A stretch of 64,000 nt of DNA from Bacteroidales bacterium (lineage in GTDB: Bacteria; Bacteroidota; Bacteroidia; Bacteroidales; Paludibacteraceae). This document shows, piece by piece, positions 24,574 to 33,241 of this stretch. Location: contig SUXC01000001.1 in NCBI GenBank assembly GCA_015061165.1, forward strand, positions 62,001 to 126,000. Direction: 5' to 3'. The notes under the pieces were generated by a model. That model did no database searches. It worked only from the letters and a program-made list of their open reading frames with translations, and was not told where the DNA came from. The position numbers and the translations under genes are program-made. Positions within the stretch are counted from its first letter, which is position 1, and each line of letters opens with the position of its first letter.

Positions 24574-26172
24574 CTACCACACCTCATTGCTATTCGTATT
24601 CAAACCCTTAGGATAGTCAATCGTATAGTGCAGACCGCGAGACTCCTTGCGCTCCAAAGCCTGACGGGTAATGAGATAACCCACATTAATCATATTACGC
24701 AATTCGCAAATATCCTTCGTTGCTTTCACACGTTTGAACAAATCCTCTGTTTCCTCGTACAACAAATCCAATCGCTCCCAAGCACGGCGCAAACGCAAAT
24801 CACTACGCACAATACCCACATACGTGGACATCACTTGACCCACTTCGCGCATGTCTTGCGAGATAAGTACATACTCCTCGTTGGTCATAGTACCTTCGTC
24901 GTTCCAGTCGGGGATATTATCGTTGAAATCGTAGGTTTCTATCACACTAAGCGAGTGTTTGGCTGCGGCATCGGCATACACCACTGCCTCTATAAGAGAG
25001 TTACTTGCCAAGCGGTTGCCACCATGCAAGCCCGTGCAACTGCACTCGCCCACCGCATACAAACGGCAGATAGTGGATTGCGCATCCAAGTCCACCTTGA
25101 TACCGCCACACATATAGTGCGCACAAGGGGCTACTGGGATATACTCTTTCGTGATATCAATGCCTATGCTCAGGCACTTGGCGTAGATATTGGGGAAGTG
25201 GTGCTTGGTTTCTTCAGGGTCTTTGTGCGTAACGTCGAGGCAGACATGGTCAAGACCATGAATCTTCATCTCATTATCAATAGCGCGTGCCACAATATCG
25301 CGTGGCGCAAGCGAGAGACGCTTGTCGTACTTCTGCATAAACTCCTCGCCATTAGGCAGGCGCAATATACCGCCATAACCACGCATAGCCTCAGTGATGA
25401 GGTAGGCAGGGTGTCGCTCGGCAGGGTTGAAAAGTGCGGTTGGGTGAAACTGCACAAACTCCATATCCTTGACCAATCCTTTGGCACGATAGACCATCGC
25501 GATACCGTCGCCCGTAGCCACATTCGGGTTGGTGGTAGTGGCATAGACTGCTCCCGTGCCACCTGTAGCCATCAACGTGATACGGCTCAGATAGGTATCA
25601 ATCTTGCCCGTCTCGGGGTTGAGGATATACGCGCCATAGCACTCAATATCGGGTGTACGACGAGTAACGCGCACACCTAAGTGGTGTTGGGTGATAATCT
25701 CCACGGCAAAGTGATTCTCCAACACATCAATGTATGGGTTAGCGCGCACCGCAGCCATCAGTCCGCGTTGGATCTCCGCGCCTGTGTCGTCGGCATGGTG
25801 GAGGATACGGAACTCAGAGTGACCGCCTTCGCGGTGAAGGTCAAACGTGCCGTCCTCCTTCTTGTCGAAGTTCACACCCCAATTGACTAGTTCCTCTATC
25901 TGCTTAGGTGCCTGGCGCACCACTTGCTCCACCGCAGCAGGGTCGCTGAGCCAGTCGCCTGCTACCATAGTGTCGTGGATGTGCTTTTCGAAGTCATCTA
26001 CGAGCATGTTGGTCACACTGGCGATACCGCCTTGCGCACGGCTGGTGTTGGTTTCTTCGAGAGTCGTCTTGCAGCAGAGTGCAATACGATACTTCTGTGT
26101 GCGAGCCACTTTGAGCGCAAAACTCATACCCGCTACACCGCCACCGATGATGAGAAAATCATACTTTTTCAT
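24574..26172 (-). CDS. nadB: L-aspartate oxidase
   Basis: Oxidises aspartate to iminoaspartate with FAD, the first step of de novo NAD synthesis. The 532-residue flavoprotein has the FAD motif IIGGGVAGMSFAL near the N-terminus, NTSRAQGGIASV, HREGGHSEFRILHHAD, PTALFNP, and the catalytic/FAD region APCAHYMCGGIKVD with GLHGGNRLASNSLIE. It starts 2 bases after the CCA-adding enzyme stop. nadA and nadC are not nearby. Confidence 0.95.
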   Translation of the reverse strand: MKKYDFLIIGGGVAGMSFALKVARTQKYRIALCCKTTLEETNTSRAQGGIASVTNMLVDDFEKHIHDTMVAGDWLSDPAAVEQVVRQAPKQIEELVNWGVNFDKKEDGTFDLHREGGHSEFRILHHADDTGAEIQRGLMAAVRANPYIDVLENHFAVEIITQHHLGVRVTRRTPDIECYGAYILNPETGKIDTYLSRITLMATGGTGAVYATTTNPNVATGDGIAMVYRAKGLVKDMEFVQFHPTALFNPAERHPAYLITEAMRGYGGILRLPNGEEFMQKYDKRLSLAPRDIVARAIDNEMKIHGLDHVCLDVTHKDPEETKHHFPNIYAKCLSIGIDITKEYIPVAPCAHYMCGGIKVDLDAQSTICRLYAVGECSCTGLHGGNRLASNSLIEAVVYADAAAKHSLSVIETYDFNDNIPDWNDEGTMTNEEYVLISQDMREVGQVMSTYVGIVRSDLRLRRAWERLDLLYEETEDLFKRVKATKDICELRNMINVGYLITRQALERKESRGLHYTIDYPKGLNTNSNEVW

Positions 26173-26174
26173 AA

Positions 26175-27668
26175 CTACTCTTGGTTAGCTATCTTCATTA
26201 AATATGCTTTGGCTGCCTCGTACTCGTTAGGAATAATGCCGTCGAGTATGGCATCTTTGATTGCATTCTTGAGTTCGCCCACACGCGAGCAAGGTTCGAG
26301 ATTCAATAGCTGCATAATCTCTTCGCCACGCACAGGCGGTTGGAAATTGCGGATACGGTCTTTCTCCTCCAGTTCAATCATCTTCTGCCGTACCAGTTCG
26401 TAATTCTTGTGGAAGCGACGCACTTTCTCTTCGTTGCGCGAAGTGATATCTGCATCGCAAAGGAGCATGAGGTCATCTATATCGTTGCCTGCCTCAAACA
26501 ATAGGCGGCGTACTGCCGAATCGGTAACCGTATCTTCGATGAGATTGATTGGGCGCATATGCAGGTCTACCATCTTGATGACATACTGCATCTTCTCGTT
26601 CTGTGGCATCTTCATGGTCTTGAAGATACGCGGAATCATCTTTGCGCCGAGATAGTTATGGTTGCGGAAAGTCCAGCCCGCATGGTCGTCCCATGCTTTG
26701 GATTTAGGTTTGCCTATATCGTGTAGTAATGCAGCCCAACGAAGCCACAAATTGTCCGATTTCATCGACAAATTATCCAATACTTGCAGCGTGTGGAAGA
26801 ACACATCTTTGTGCCCTTTGCCATCTTTGGTCTCTACGCCTTTGAGTGCGGATAATTCGGGGAAAATCAGCGGAAGGAGTCCTGTCTTGTCAAGCAATAT
26901 CCACCCCACGGACGGCTTGCGCGAGAGCATAATCTTGTTGAGTTCCTCTACAATGCGCTCTTTGGTGATGATCTTGATTCGTTCGCGATTTCTCTCGATG
27001 GAATCGAAGGTTTCTCTATCTAAGTAGAAGCCCAGTTGCGTGGCAAAGCGGATGGCACGCATCATACGAAGCGGGTCATCGCTGTAGGTGATATCAGGGT
27101 CGAGGGGTGTGCGGATAGTGCACTCGTTCATATCGTGTATGCCACCGAAGGGATCAAGCAGTTCGCCATAGCGGTCTTTATTAAGACACACAGCCATGGC
27201 GTTGATAGTAAAGTCGCGGCGATTCTGGTCATCCTCCAGCGTACCGTCTTCCACAATTGGGTTGCGCGAATCATGTTGATAACTCTCACGGCGAGCACCT
27301 ACGAATTCCAACTCTATCTTTCCACGCTGCGGGGTCCCCGACAAGCCTCGTGGGCGAGTGGGGTGCACTTTGACTTGGGCAGTACCGTAAGTCTTGAAGA
27401 CACTAAGGTGTGCCCCTTTGCCGAGGCGTTTGGCAACGGCTTGCGCGAGGTCAATGCCACAACGGGTTCCCTGACTTGCCTCGTGGGCAAGTAGGGTGTT
27501 CTTACCTACCACGACTACATCAATGTCGGTACTCTCGCGATGCAAGAAGATATCGCGCACATAACCGCCAATGACATAGCACTCCAAGCCGAGACGGTCG
27601 GCTTCTTCGCCTACGAGGTGAAGAATGGGGAGGTCTATTTTAGGGTGAGAGGCGAGCATACGTGGCAA
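26175..27668 (-). CDS. cca: CCA-adding-type tRNA nucleotidyltransferase with HD domain and two inserted repeats
   Basis: A class II nucleotidyltransferase that adds or repairs the tRNA 3' CCA end. The 497-residue protein has the head motif VIGGYVRDIFL with the metal-binding DID (residues 48-50), RRDFTINAMA, DPLRMMRAIRFA and an HD domain (LLHDIGKP, FRNHNYLGAKM). Residues about 57-70 and 102-115 are foreign-looking: they interrupt the normal DVVVVG...GIDLAQAVAKRL and TAQVKV...KIELEFVGARRES strings. Both come from the same 38-40-base hairpin element read in different frames. A 7-base array abuts the start codon. Confidence 0.92.
   Translation of the reverse strand: MPRMLASHPKIDLPILHLVGEEADRLGLECYVIGGYVRDIFLHRESTDIDVVVVGKNTLLAHEASQGTRCGIDLAQAVAKRLGKGAHLSVFKTYGTAQVKVHPTRPRGLSGTPQRGKIELEFVGARRESYQHDSRNPIVEDGTLEDDQNRRDFTINAMAVCLNKDRYGELLDPFGGIHDMNECTIRTPLDPDITYSDDPLRMMRAIRFATQLGFYLDRETFDSIERNRERIKIITKERIVEELNKIMLSRKPSVGWILLDKTGLLPLIFPELSALKGVETKDGKGHKDVFFHTLQVLDNLSMKSDNLWLRWAALLHDIGKPKSKAWDDHAGWTFRNHNYLGAKMIPRIFKTMKMPQNEKMQYVIKMVDLHMRPINLIEDTVTDSAVRRLLFEAGNDIDDLMLLCDADITSRNEEKVRRFHKNYELVRQKMIELEEKDRIRNFQPPVRGEEIMQLLNLEPCSRVGELKNAIKDAILDGIIPNEYEAAKAYLMKIANQE
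27329..27366. repeat. Hairpin repeat inside cca, copy 1
   Basis: CGGGGTCCCCGACAAGCC then TCGTG then GGCGAGTGGGGTG. Its hairpin arms are imperfect. It aligns with copy 2 over about 38 bases with roughly 80% identity. Confidence 0.8.
27461..27500. repeat. Hairpin repeat inside cca, copy 2
   Basis: ACGGGTTCCCTGACTTGCC, TCGTG, GGCAAGTAGGGTGTT. ACTTGCC and GGCAAGT form a perfect 7-base stem with a TCGTG loop. It is translated in a different frame from copy 1. Confidence 0.82.
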
Positions 27669-27696
27669 TTTTGAATTATGAATTTTGAATTAAGAA
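27669..27696. repeat. Four-unit 7-base array touching the cca start codon
   Basis: Units ttttgaa, ttatgaa, ttttgaa, ttaagaa. Same family as the arrays before serS and at 41691. Confidence 0.8.
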
Positions 27697-27750
27697 GAAA
27701 AAGTTTCAAGGGTTCCAGTAGTGAATGATTGAAACCTTTGAAACTTTTTG

Positions 27751-27800
27751 CATGGTGTAGTATTGTTTAGAATGGTGTAGTGTGGTGTAGTATTGTTGTC
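27751..27800. repeat. 10-base-period array between efp and cca
   Basis: Blocks catggtgtag, tattgtttag, aatggtgtag, tgtggtgtag, tattgttgtc. A 9-base pattern (gattgaaac, ctttgaaac) lies just before it. Confidence 0.75.
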
Positions 27801-27824
27801 CACATTAGACCAAAACTAATACGA

Positions 27825-28388
27825 TTAGCGAACGCGCTCGCAGTAGCTACCATCGCGGGTATCTACGCGGATAATCTCACCTTCGTTGCAGAAGAGAGGA
27901 ACGCGGATCTCAGCACCTGTCTCGAGAGTAGCAGGTTTGAGGGTGTTGGTAGCGGTATCGCCTTTGAGACCTGGCTCGGTGTAAGAGATAGCCAACTCCA
28001 CCTTAGTTGGCAACTCAGCAAAGAGGATAGTATCGGTGCTTGCGTCAGATACAACGTCGCAAACAAAACCCTCTTTCAAGAAATCTACACCAGTGATAAG
28101 GTCATGGCCGATAGGCACTTGCTCAAAAGTCTCTTGGTTCATGAAGATATAGTCCTCACCCTCTTTATAGAGGTATTGATATGGACGGCGCTCTACGCGA
28201 ACATCCTCCAATTTCTCGCCGATATTGAAGCGACGCTCCAATACGCGACCATCCACTACATCTTTGAATTTCACACGCATAATGGTGTTACCTTTTCCTG
28301 GCTTAACGTGCAGGAAGTCAATTACAAAATACAAACGGCCGTCCATGCGGATACATACACCGTTCTTTACGTCTTGAGAGTTAATCAT
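27825..28388 (-). CDS. efp: Elongation factor P
   Basis: Relieves ribosome stalling at polyproline stretches. The 187-residue protein has the KOW-like domain I with the tip loop PGKGNT (K32, the position modified in other bacteria) and two OB-fold domains ending GAEIRVPLFCNEGEIIRVDTRDGSY. No EpmA/EpmB-like modification gene is near. It is divergent from marC with back-to-back promoters. Confidence 0.95.
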   Translation of the reverse strand: MINSQDVKNGVCIRMDGRLYFVIDFLHVKPGKGNTIMRVKFKDVVDGRVLERRFNIGEKLEDVRVERRPYQYLYKEGEDYIFMNQETFEQVPIGHDLITGVDFLKEGFVCDVVSDASTDTILFAELPTKVELAISYTEPGLKGDTATNTLKPATLETGAEIRVPLFCNEGEIIRVDTRDGSYCERVR

Positions 28389-28459
28389 AAATATAATTTG
28401 AGTTAAAAAAGTTTTGCTGTTTCAAAGTGCGCACAAAGCACCAATTTCAAATTCGGGTG

Positions 28460-28490
28460 CAAAGGTACAACAAAAAATGCAAATATGCAA
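28460..28490 (-). promoter_or_regulatory. Promoter of efp
   Basis: Minus strand TTGCATATTTGCA at 28490 with TACCTTTG 28467-28460. Confidence 0.82.
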
Positions 28491-28509
28491 GCAAAAGCGC
28501 AGAAAGTAT

Positions 28510-28540
28510 TTGCATATTTGCAAAAAAAGCAGTAATTTTG
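28510..28540 (+). promoter_or_regulatory. Promoter of marC
   Basis: TTGCATATTTGCA at 28510 with TAATTTTG 28533-28540. Its -33 region is the same TTGCATATTTGCA as the divergent efp promoter. Confidence 0.75.
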
Positions 28541-28575
28541 CAGCATATTTGTGAAATAAACAAAAAAATAAGTAT

Positions 28576-29169
28576 ATGACAGAGTTTTTTGGAACATTTG
28601 ACATTTGGCAAGTATTGTCATCATTCATCTTCCTATTTGCGATTATTGACCCATTGGGCAACTTGCCCGTAACGCTCAATATGCAACGCAAAGGAGTAAA
28701 AATCAATCCATTGAAAGTTTGTATCGCCACCATCGTGATTCTTATCACTTTCCTCTTCGCAGGGGAATGGGTGCTAAAGCTATTCGGAGTGAAAATCGAA
28801 TACTTTGCTATTGCGGGTGGATTTGTCATCTTCCTCATGGCATTAGAAATGGTATTAGATGTTACCATCTTCAAGAACGAAGGCTTAGAGGGTTCTGGTA
28901 GTATCGTGCCATTGGCGTTTCCAATGTACGCGGGTCCAGGTGCTTTTACGGCTCTGCTTTCCATTACTGCCGAGTATGATATCATCAACTTGGTCATTTC
29001 GGTAGCGTTGAATACCTGTACGTTGTTCTTGGTACTGGTAGGTACCAACTGGCTCAATAAATATGTAGGGCAAACTACCCTATATATTCTGCGCAAGTTC
29101 TTTGGTATCATCGTATTGGCTATTGCATGTAAACTGATGTTTGGCAATTTGGCGATGGTGTTTAGTTAA
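28576..29169 (+). CDS. MarC family integral membrane protein
   Basis: A 197-residue protein with six predicted membrane helices and the MarC signatures FLFAIIDPLGNLPV and PLAFPMYAGPGAFTALL. The family was once linked to multiple antibiotic resistance, but a transport role has not been proven. It is divergent from efp; the next gene starts 23 bases downstream. Confidence 0.9.
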   Translation: MTEFFGTFDIWQVLSSFIFLFAIIDPLGNLPVTLNMQRKGVKINPLKVCIATIVILITFLFAGEWVLKLFGVKIEYFAIAGGFVIFLMALEMVLDVTIFKNEGLEGSGSIVPLAFPMYAGPGAFTALLSITAEYDIINLVISVALNTCTLFLVLVGTNWLNKYVGQTTLYILRKFFGIIVLAIACKLMFGNLAMVFS

Positions 29170-29192
29170 TGTTGGATTAAGTATTACGAATT

Positions 29193-30263
29193 ATGAATAA
29201 TAGAAGATTTCTTATTGTTGGTTTGCTGGCATTGGCCTTGGTGGGTTGCCAACGCACAGAAACGTTTACCGTAAATGGTACAGTCGCTAATGCTGCGGGC
29301 GAAATGCTCTATTTGGAACATACCGCATTGACCCAAACCAGTGTAGTGGATTCATGCAAATTAGATGAGGATGGTACCTTTGTGTTGGAGGCTCCAGCAC
29401 CTGCCTATCCTGATTTCTATCGCTTGCGTATCGGCACGCAATCTCTGCCTTTGGCTGTCGATTCCACCGAGACCATCAGCATTAGTACCACACGCGACAG
29501 TTTGCCATACACATTGTCCATCGAGGGTAGCCACAATTCGCTCATCATGGCTCAATTGCGTGCCACTGCTCGCAATGCATCACGCGAGGAGTTGCGCGAA
29601 GAAGCCAAGCAAGTGATTATGGCAAACCCTGGTTCGTTGGCTGCTTACTATGCCGTGTTTTTGAAACAAGGCAGACAATACATTTGGAATATCCTCGACC
29701 CATCCGACCGACGCATGTATCAAGCGGTAGCCACCTCGTTCTACACATGGTTGCCAGAGTACGAGCGCACCAAGGTGCTTTATAACCAAGTATTGGAAAT
29801 CTTGCAAGCCGAGCGTTCCATCAAGAACCAACAAACCATGCGCCAGTTTATTGATGAGGCAGAAAACTCCGTGTTGGACATCACTTTGCCCGATGAAATG
29901 GGAGAAATGCAGTCATTATCTGACCTGCAAGGCGACGTGGTCGTATTGGACTTCTCATCATCGGAAATGGAAAATTCAGTGGGATACAATTTCGAATTGC
30001 GTGAACTGTACAATAAATACCAGAAACGTGGCTTGGAAATATACTCTGTATCCATCGACCGCAATAAACTGCTGTGGGAACAAACAGTGGAGAACCTACC
30101 ATGGATTACCGTTCATGCCGACCAAAATAATGCCGTACAAGTGTTGATGCTGTACAATGTACAAGCGTTGCCTACCCTCTTCTTATTGGACAGAAATGGC
30201 AATGTGCAAGGTAGGTATATCGACTTCGAGAAACTTGATACTGACATCAGAAAATATCTGTAA
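29193..30263 (+). CDS. DUF4369/thioredoxin-fold lipoprotein without CXXC
   Basis: A 356-residue exported lipoprotein (lipobox ending C19, LVGC). Residues 25-125 match the DUF4369 beta domain that precedes thioredoxin-like domains in Bacteroidetes. Residues about 225-356 have a thioredoxin/TlpA fold (GDVVVLDFSSSEMENSVGYNF, YSVSIDR, VQALPTLFLLDRNG with the cis-Pro). The active-site CXXC that should follow VVLDFW is absent (SSSEMENS), so it cannot act as a disulfide reductase by the usual mechanism. The 3' end overlaps queG. Confidence 0.85.
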   Translation: MNNRRFLIVGLLALALVGCQRTETFTVNGTVANAAGEMLYLEHTALTQTSVVDSCKLDEDGTFVLEAPAPAYPDFYRLRIGTQSLPLAVDSTETISISTTRDSLPYTLSIEGSHNSLIMAQLRATARNASREELREEAKQVIMANPGSLAAYYAVFLKQGRQYIWNILDPSDRRMYQAVATSFYTWLPEYERTKVLYNQVLEILQAERSIKNQQTMRQFIDEAENSVLDITLPDEMGEMQSLSDLQGDVVVLDFSSSEMENSVGYNFELRELYNKYQKRGLEIYSVSIDRNKLLWEQTVENLPWITVHADQNNAVQVLMLYNVQALPTLFLLDRNGNVQGRYIDFEKLDTDIRKYL

Positions 30264-30903
30264 ACTGGCACGCGAGGTGGGCTTTGATGCCTGCGGTGTG
30301 GCTCCCGTTCATCGTTTAGATGATGATGCACAATTCATGGATCATTGGCTCGCTGAGGGACTGCACGGCGAGATGGATTATCTGGAGCGTAACCGCGAGA
30401 AACGGTATAACCCTGCTATCTTAGTTCCTGATGCACAGGCGGTAGTCGTTTGTTTGTTGCGTTTCGAACATTCGGGCAGAGACTATCACCGACGCGTGAA
30501 ATCGCTGCTCTATACCCTCGAAGCCAGACTAAAGCAGGCATTTGGCGAGGACATCGTGTCCGCCACACACCAACATATATTTTGCGACTCCGCACCTATG
30601 TTAGAAAGGCGATGGTGCATGGAGGCAGGACTCGGATTTATCGGCAAGAACCACCAACTTATCCATCCTACCTTGGGCAGTATGGTACACCCGGGGGAGA
30701 TTGTCATTAACCAATTGCCAATCACCAATCACCAATCGCCAATCGCCCCAACCTGCTCCAACTGCCGCCTCTGCTTGGATGCTTGCCCCACGGGCGCACT
30801 GCGCAATGAGAAATGGGATGCTCGCCAATGTATAGCATACACCACCCACCACTGCTTGGAGTGCCAACATGTTTGCCCATACAACCAAACAACACCCAAC
30901 TAA
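30235..30903 (+). CDS. queG: Epoxyqueuosine reductase QueG, shortened
   Basis: QueG is a B12- and iron-sulfur-dependent enzyme for the last step of queuosine synthesis. The N-terminal part (GFDACGVAPVHRL, MDYLERNREKRYNP, DSAPMLERRWCMEAGLGFIGKN) and a first cluster motif CSNCRLCLDACPTGA are clear. The region between CIAYTT and the second cluster (CLECQHVCPYN) lacks about 30 residues present in relatives, and the C-terminal tail is missing, giving about 222 residues against 300-380. INQLPITNHQSPIAP before the first cluster comes from a 7-base array. The start is uncertain: TTG 30235 is one option, overlapping the upstream gene by 29 bases. Confidence 0.75.
   Translation: MILTSENICKLAREVGFDACGVAPVHRLDDDAQFMDHWLAEGLHGEMDYLERNREKRYNPAILVPDAQAVVVCLLRFEHSGRDYHRRVKSLLYTLEARLKQAFGEDIVSATHQHIFCDSAPMLERRWCMEAGLGFIGKNHQLIHPTLGSMVHPGEIVINQLPITNHQSPIAPTCSNCRLCLDACPTGALRNEKWDARQCIAYTTHHCLECQHVCPYNQTTPN
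30711..30745. repeat. Five-unit 7-base array inside queG
   Basis: Units ccaattg, ccaatca, ccaatca, ccaatcg, ccaatcg in exact register. Confidence 0.88.
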
Positions 30904-30905
30904 AC

Positions 30906-30925
30906 AACCCTATACAACCCTATAA
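30906..30925. repeat. Two-unit 10-base repeat before rpiB
   Basis: AACCCTATAC followed by AACCCTATAA, just ahead of the rpiB ATG. Confidence 0.6.
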
Positions 30926-30927
30926 AC

Positions 30928-31368
30928 ATGACAAATCTCAAACTCGGCATCGCCAGCGATCACGCGGGCTTTGCACTTAAACAAACGGTCATAGATTGGC
31001 TGCAAGAGCAGGGCATACAAGTAACCGACTACGGTTGCCCTTCTACCGAGAGTTGCGATTACCCTGATTTTGCTCATCCTTTGGCAACCTCAGTGGAAAA
31101 TGGCACCAACGATATGGGTATCGCTATCTGCTCTACAGGCAATGGTATCACCATGACTTGCAACCATCATCAGGGTATCCGTGCTGCACTCTGTTGGGAC
31201 GAGCCTTTAGCGCGTCTGGCTCGCCAGCATAACAATGCCAATATCATCGGCTTGCCTGCCAACTATATCTCCAAGGAGAAAGCCATCGAATTGGTCAAAA
31301 TCTTCTTGACAACCGAGTTTGAAGGAGGCCGTCACGAACGTCGTGTCAATAAGATTCCTTGCCAGTAG
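30928..31368 (+). CDS. rpiB: Ribose-5-phosphate isomerase B
   Basis: Interconverts ribose 5-phosphate and ribulose 5-phosphate. The 146-residue protein has ASDHAGFALK (residues 9-18), DYGCPSTESCDYPDFA, and the catalytic loop ICSTGNGITM with its Cys. GIRAALCWDEPLARLARQHNNANI and the C-terminal GGRHERRV are also typical. The next gene overlaps its 3' end. Confidence 0.95.
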   Translation: MTNLKLGIASDHAGFALKQTVIDWLQEQGIQVTDYGCPSTESCDYPDFAHPLATSVENGTNDMGIAICSTGNGITMTCNHHQGIRAALCWDEPLARLARQHNNANIIGLPANYISKEKAIELVKIFLTTEFEGGRHERRVNKIPCQ

Positions 31369-32341
31369 AATTACCAATCAACTACGCTGTTGGTGGAGTT
31401 ACGCACTATCATTGTTCGGGATAGTGCGCGTGCGTCATTTGCCTACATTCGTTAGTATCGAGCCTGCCAACTACTGCCAACTGCGTTGCCCAGCATGTCC
31501 GGTGGGGCAACGCTCGAATAGCAACACCCCGCACAAAGCACAGAACATGACATGGGATACCTATTTGCGTATCCTCACCCAACTACAATCCACAGCACAT
31601 ACCATACAGTTTTACTTTCAAGGCGAACCCTTGCTCAATCCTCTTCTACCTAAAATGATTGCGCGCGCACACGAGGCAGGACTGTTTACCATTGTTTCCA
31701 CCAATGCACAAGCCCTAACCCACACTATGGCACAAGAATTGGTGCAAAGTGGCTTGAATCGTATCATTGTGTCTATTGATGGCTTTTCGGAGGAATCCTA
31801 TGCGGCTTATCGTGTAGGGGGCAGCCTGCATCGCGCCTTAGAGGGCTTGCAGTTTCTGCGTGAGGCAAAAGCGCAATACGGTTCAACCATTTGTATCGAA
31901 CTGCAAGTCCTTCGCCTACGCACCAACGAACACGAATGGCAATGGATAAAGCGCCACTACCAACAATTAGGTGCAACACATTTGGTCTTTAAGACCGCCC
32001 AACTGTATGATTATCAGCACGGACATCCGCTCATGCCTACCAACCAACGCTACTCCAGATACCATCGCCAAACCGATGGCACCTACCAACTCCATCGCCC
32101 CGCACCTTTCACTCTTCGCCATAACAACACTCCTTGTTATCGCCTCTGGTCTGGTTGCGTAGTTACCACAGCTGGCGAACTCCTACCATGCTGCTATGAC
32201 AAGGCGGGCGAGCATGCTTTTGGTTCGCTATTAACGCAAGACATACAGCAAGTATGGCACAACAAAAATGCCGACGATTTCCGTCGGCAAGTCTTGCTCA
32301 GTAGCCATACTGTTCCTATATGCAACGAGTGTTATTTCTAA
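31343..32341 (+). CDS. Radical SAM protein with SPASM-like C-terminus
   Basis: About 332 residues. The radical SAM cluster motif is CQLRCPACP (C-x3-C-x2-C), followed by IQFYFQGEPLLNP and a typical barrel. The C-terminal part has cysteines arranged like an auxiliary-cluster (SPASM) domain: CYRLWSGCVVTTAGELLPCCYD and a final ICNECYF. Such enzymes modify peptides or small molecules, and no peptide substrate gene is visible next to it. The start is uncertain: GTG 31343 is preferred; TTG 31319 is also possible. Both overlap rpiB. It converges directly on the lipoprotein gene at 32342. Confidence 0.8.
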   Translation: MSIRFLASRITNQLRCWWSYALSLFGIVRVRHLPTFVSIEPANYCQLRCPACPVGQRSNSNTPHKAQNMTWDTYLRILTQLQSTAHTIQFYFQGEPLLNPLLPKMIARAHEAGLFTIVSTNAQALTHTMAQELVQSGLNRIIVSIDGFSEESYAAYRVGGSLHRALEGLQFLREAKAQYGSTICIELQVLRLRTNEHEWQWIKRHYQQLGATHLVFKTAQLYDYQHGHPLMPTNQRYSRYHRQTDGTYQLHRPAPFTLRHNNTPCYRLWSGCVVTTAGELLPCCYDKAGEHAFGSLLTQDIQQVWHNKNADDFRRQVLLSSHTVPICNECYF

Positions 32342-33175
32342 TCACTCATTGGCGGTTGGCACTGCGTTCAGATACTTCCTTTCGTAATAGGCTATTTGAT
32401 TGCGAGCCGTGTTGCCCATCTGCTCCAAACGCAAAATATCTTTCATCAGAAAACCTAATTGGTAGGTCTGCGAGAGTGCTTCTTTTTCTTTATCATTGAG
32501 ATAGTACACCCAAGTATGTGTAGGCTTTTCGCCTGCTCCGTGCACACGAACACGGTCGCTGTAGTGTGCGCTAACGAAGTTGAGCAACTGCAAGGCTGAT
32601 TCATCTTCCAGGGTCATTATCTCGTGCCATCCTTCGGCTTCAAAAGCATGATTGCTGCCCGCAAAACGCATTTCTTCCCCTTGAGCGGACAGGGTAACTT
32701 GTTGCTGATTCACTTTGTAGGAGCCGTAGTAATAACTCTTGACTATCGTTTGACGGTCATCTCGCACGTATGCCTGCAAGAAATTACGCGAGGTATTCCC
32801 TCCTGTATTGAGCAAACGATGAACATATCGCCCTTTGTCCTCGTACTTGTCGTTTTTCTCGTACTTAAATTGCTTGAGCAGTTTGTCTGACTGTTCGAGC
32901 AGAGGTGGCAGCATACTGTCTGCGTATGCGAGTGTTCGTTGGGCTTCCAGATAGGTGATACTGTCGTTCAGTGCTTTTGCCACACGACGTTGTGCTACTT
33001 CGCGTGGATACGCAGCATGCAACGAGTCTAATACGATACGTGCTTGTCGCCATTGTCCATTATCAACCAATGTTTGTGCATGTTGCACTAACTGCTGTGC
33101 ACATTCGCTGTCCGAAGGCGCACATGCCACCAAGAGTAAGGCACATAGAGAAAAATATGCAATCTTCGTTTTCAT
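32342..33175 (-). CDS. Exported lipoprotein of unknown function
   Basis: A 277-residue protein with a lipobox ending C18 (LLVAC). A helical repeat-like first part follows (about residues 25-115, with GQWRQARIVLDSLHAAYP resembling a TPR), then a beta-rich middle (about residues 115-220) and a helical end. This type recurs in Bacteroidales, but I know no function. Its promoter overlaps a long palindrome at 33233-33288. The stop touches the radical SAM gene stop. Confidence 0.7.
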   Translation of the reverse strand: MKTKIAYFSLCALLLVACAPSDSECAQQLVQHAQTLVDNGQWRQARIVLDSLHAAYPREVAQRRVAKALNDSITYLEAQRTLAYADSMLPPLLEQSDKLLKQFKYEKNDKYEDKGRYVHRLLNTGGNTSRNFLQAYVRDDRQTIVKSYYYGSYKVNQQQVTLSAQGEEMRFAGSNHAFEAEGWHEIMTLEDESALQLLNFVSAHYSDRVRVHGAGEKPTHTWVYYLNDKEKEALSQTYQLGFLMKDILRLEQMGNTARNQIAYYERKYLNAVPTANE

Positions 33176-33210
33176 ACTACAATAAGGTGTTTGTTATCAC
33201 ATTCCCGCTG

Positions 33211-33241
33211 CAAAGGTACTACAAATAATGCACATTTGCAA
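33211..33241 (-). promoter_or_regulatory. Promoter of the lipoprotein gene at 32342
   Basis: Minus strand TTGCAAATG at 33241 with TACCTTTG 33218-33211. The -33 element lies inside one arm of the adjacent palindrome. Confidence 0.8.

Noticed and set aside
24532-25680. 382-residue plus-strand frame over nadB
   Set aside because: Antisense to nadB; no family resemblance and the nadB motifs are complete.
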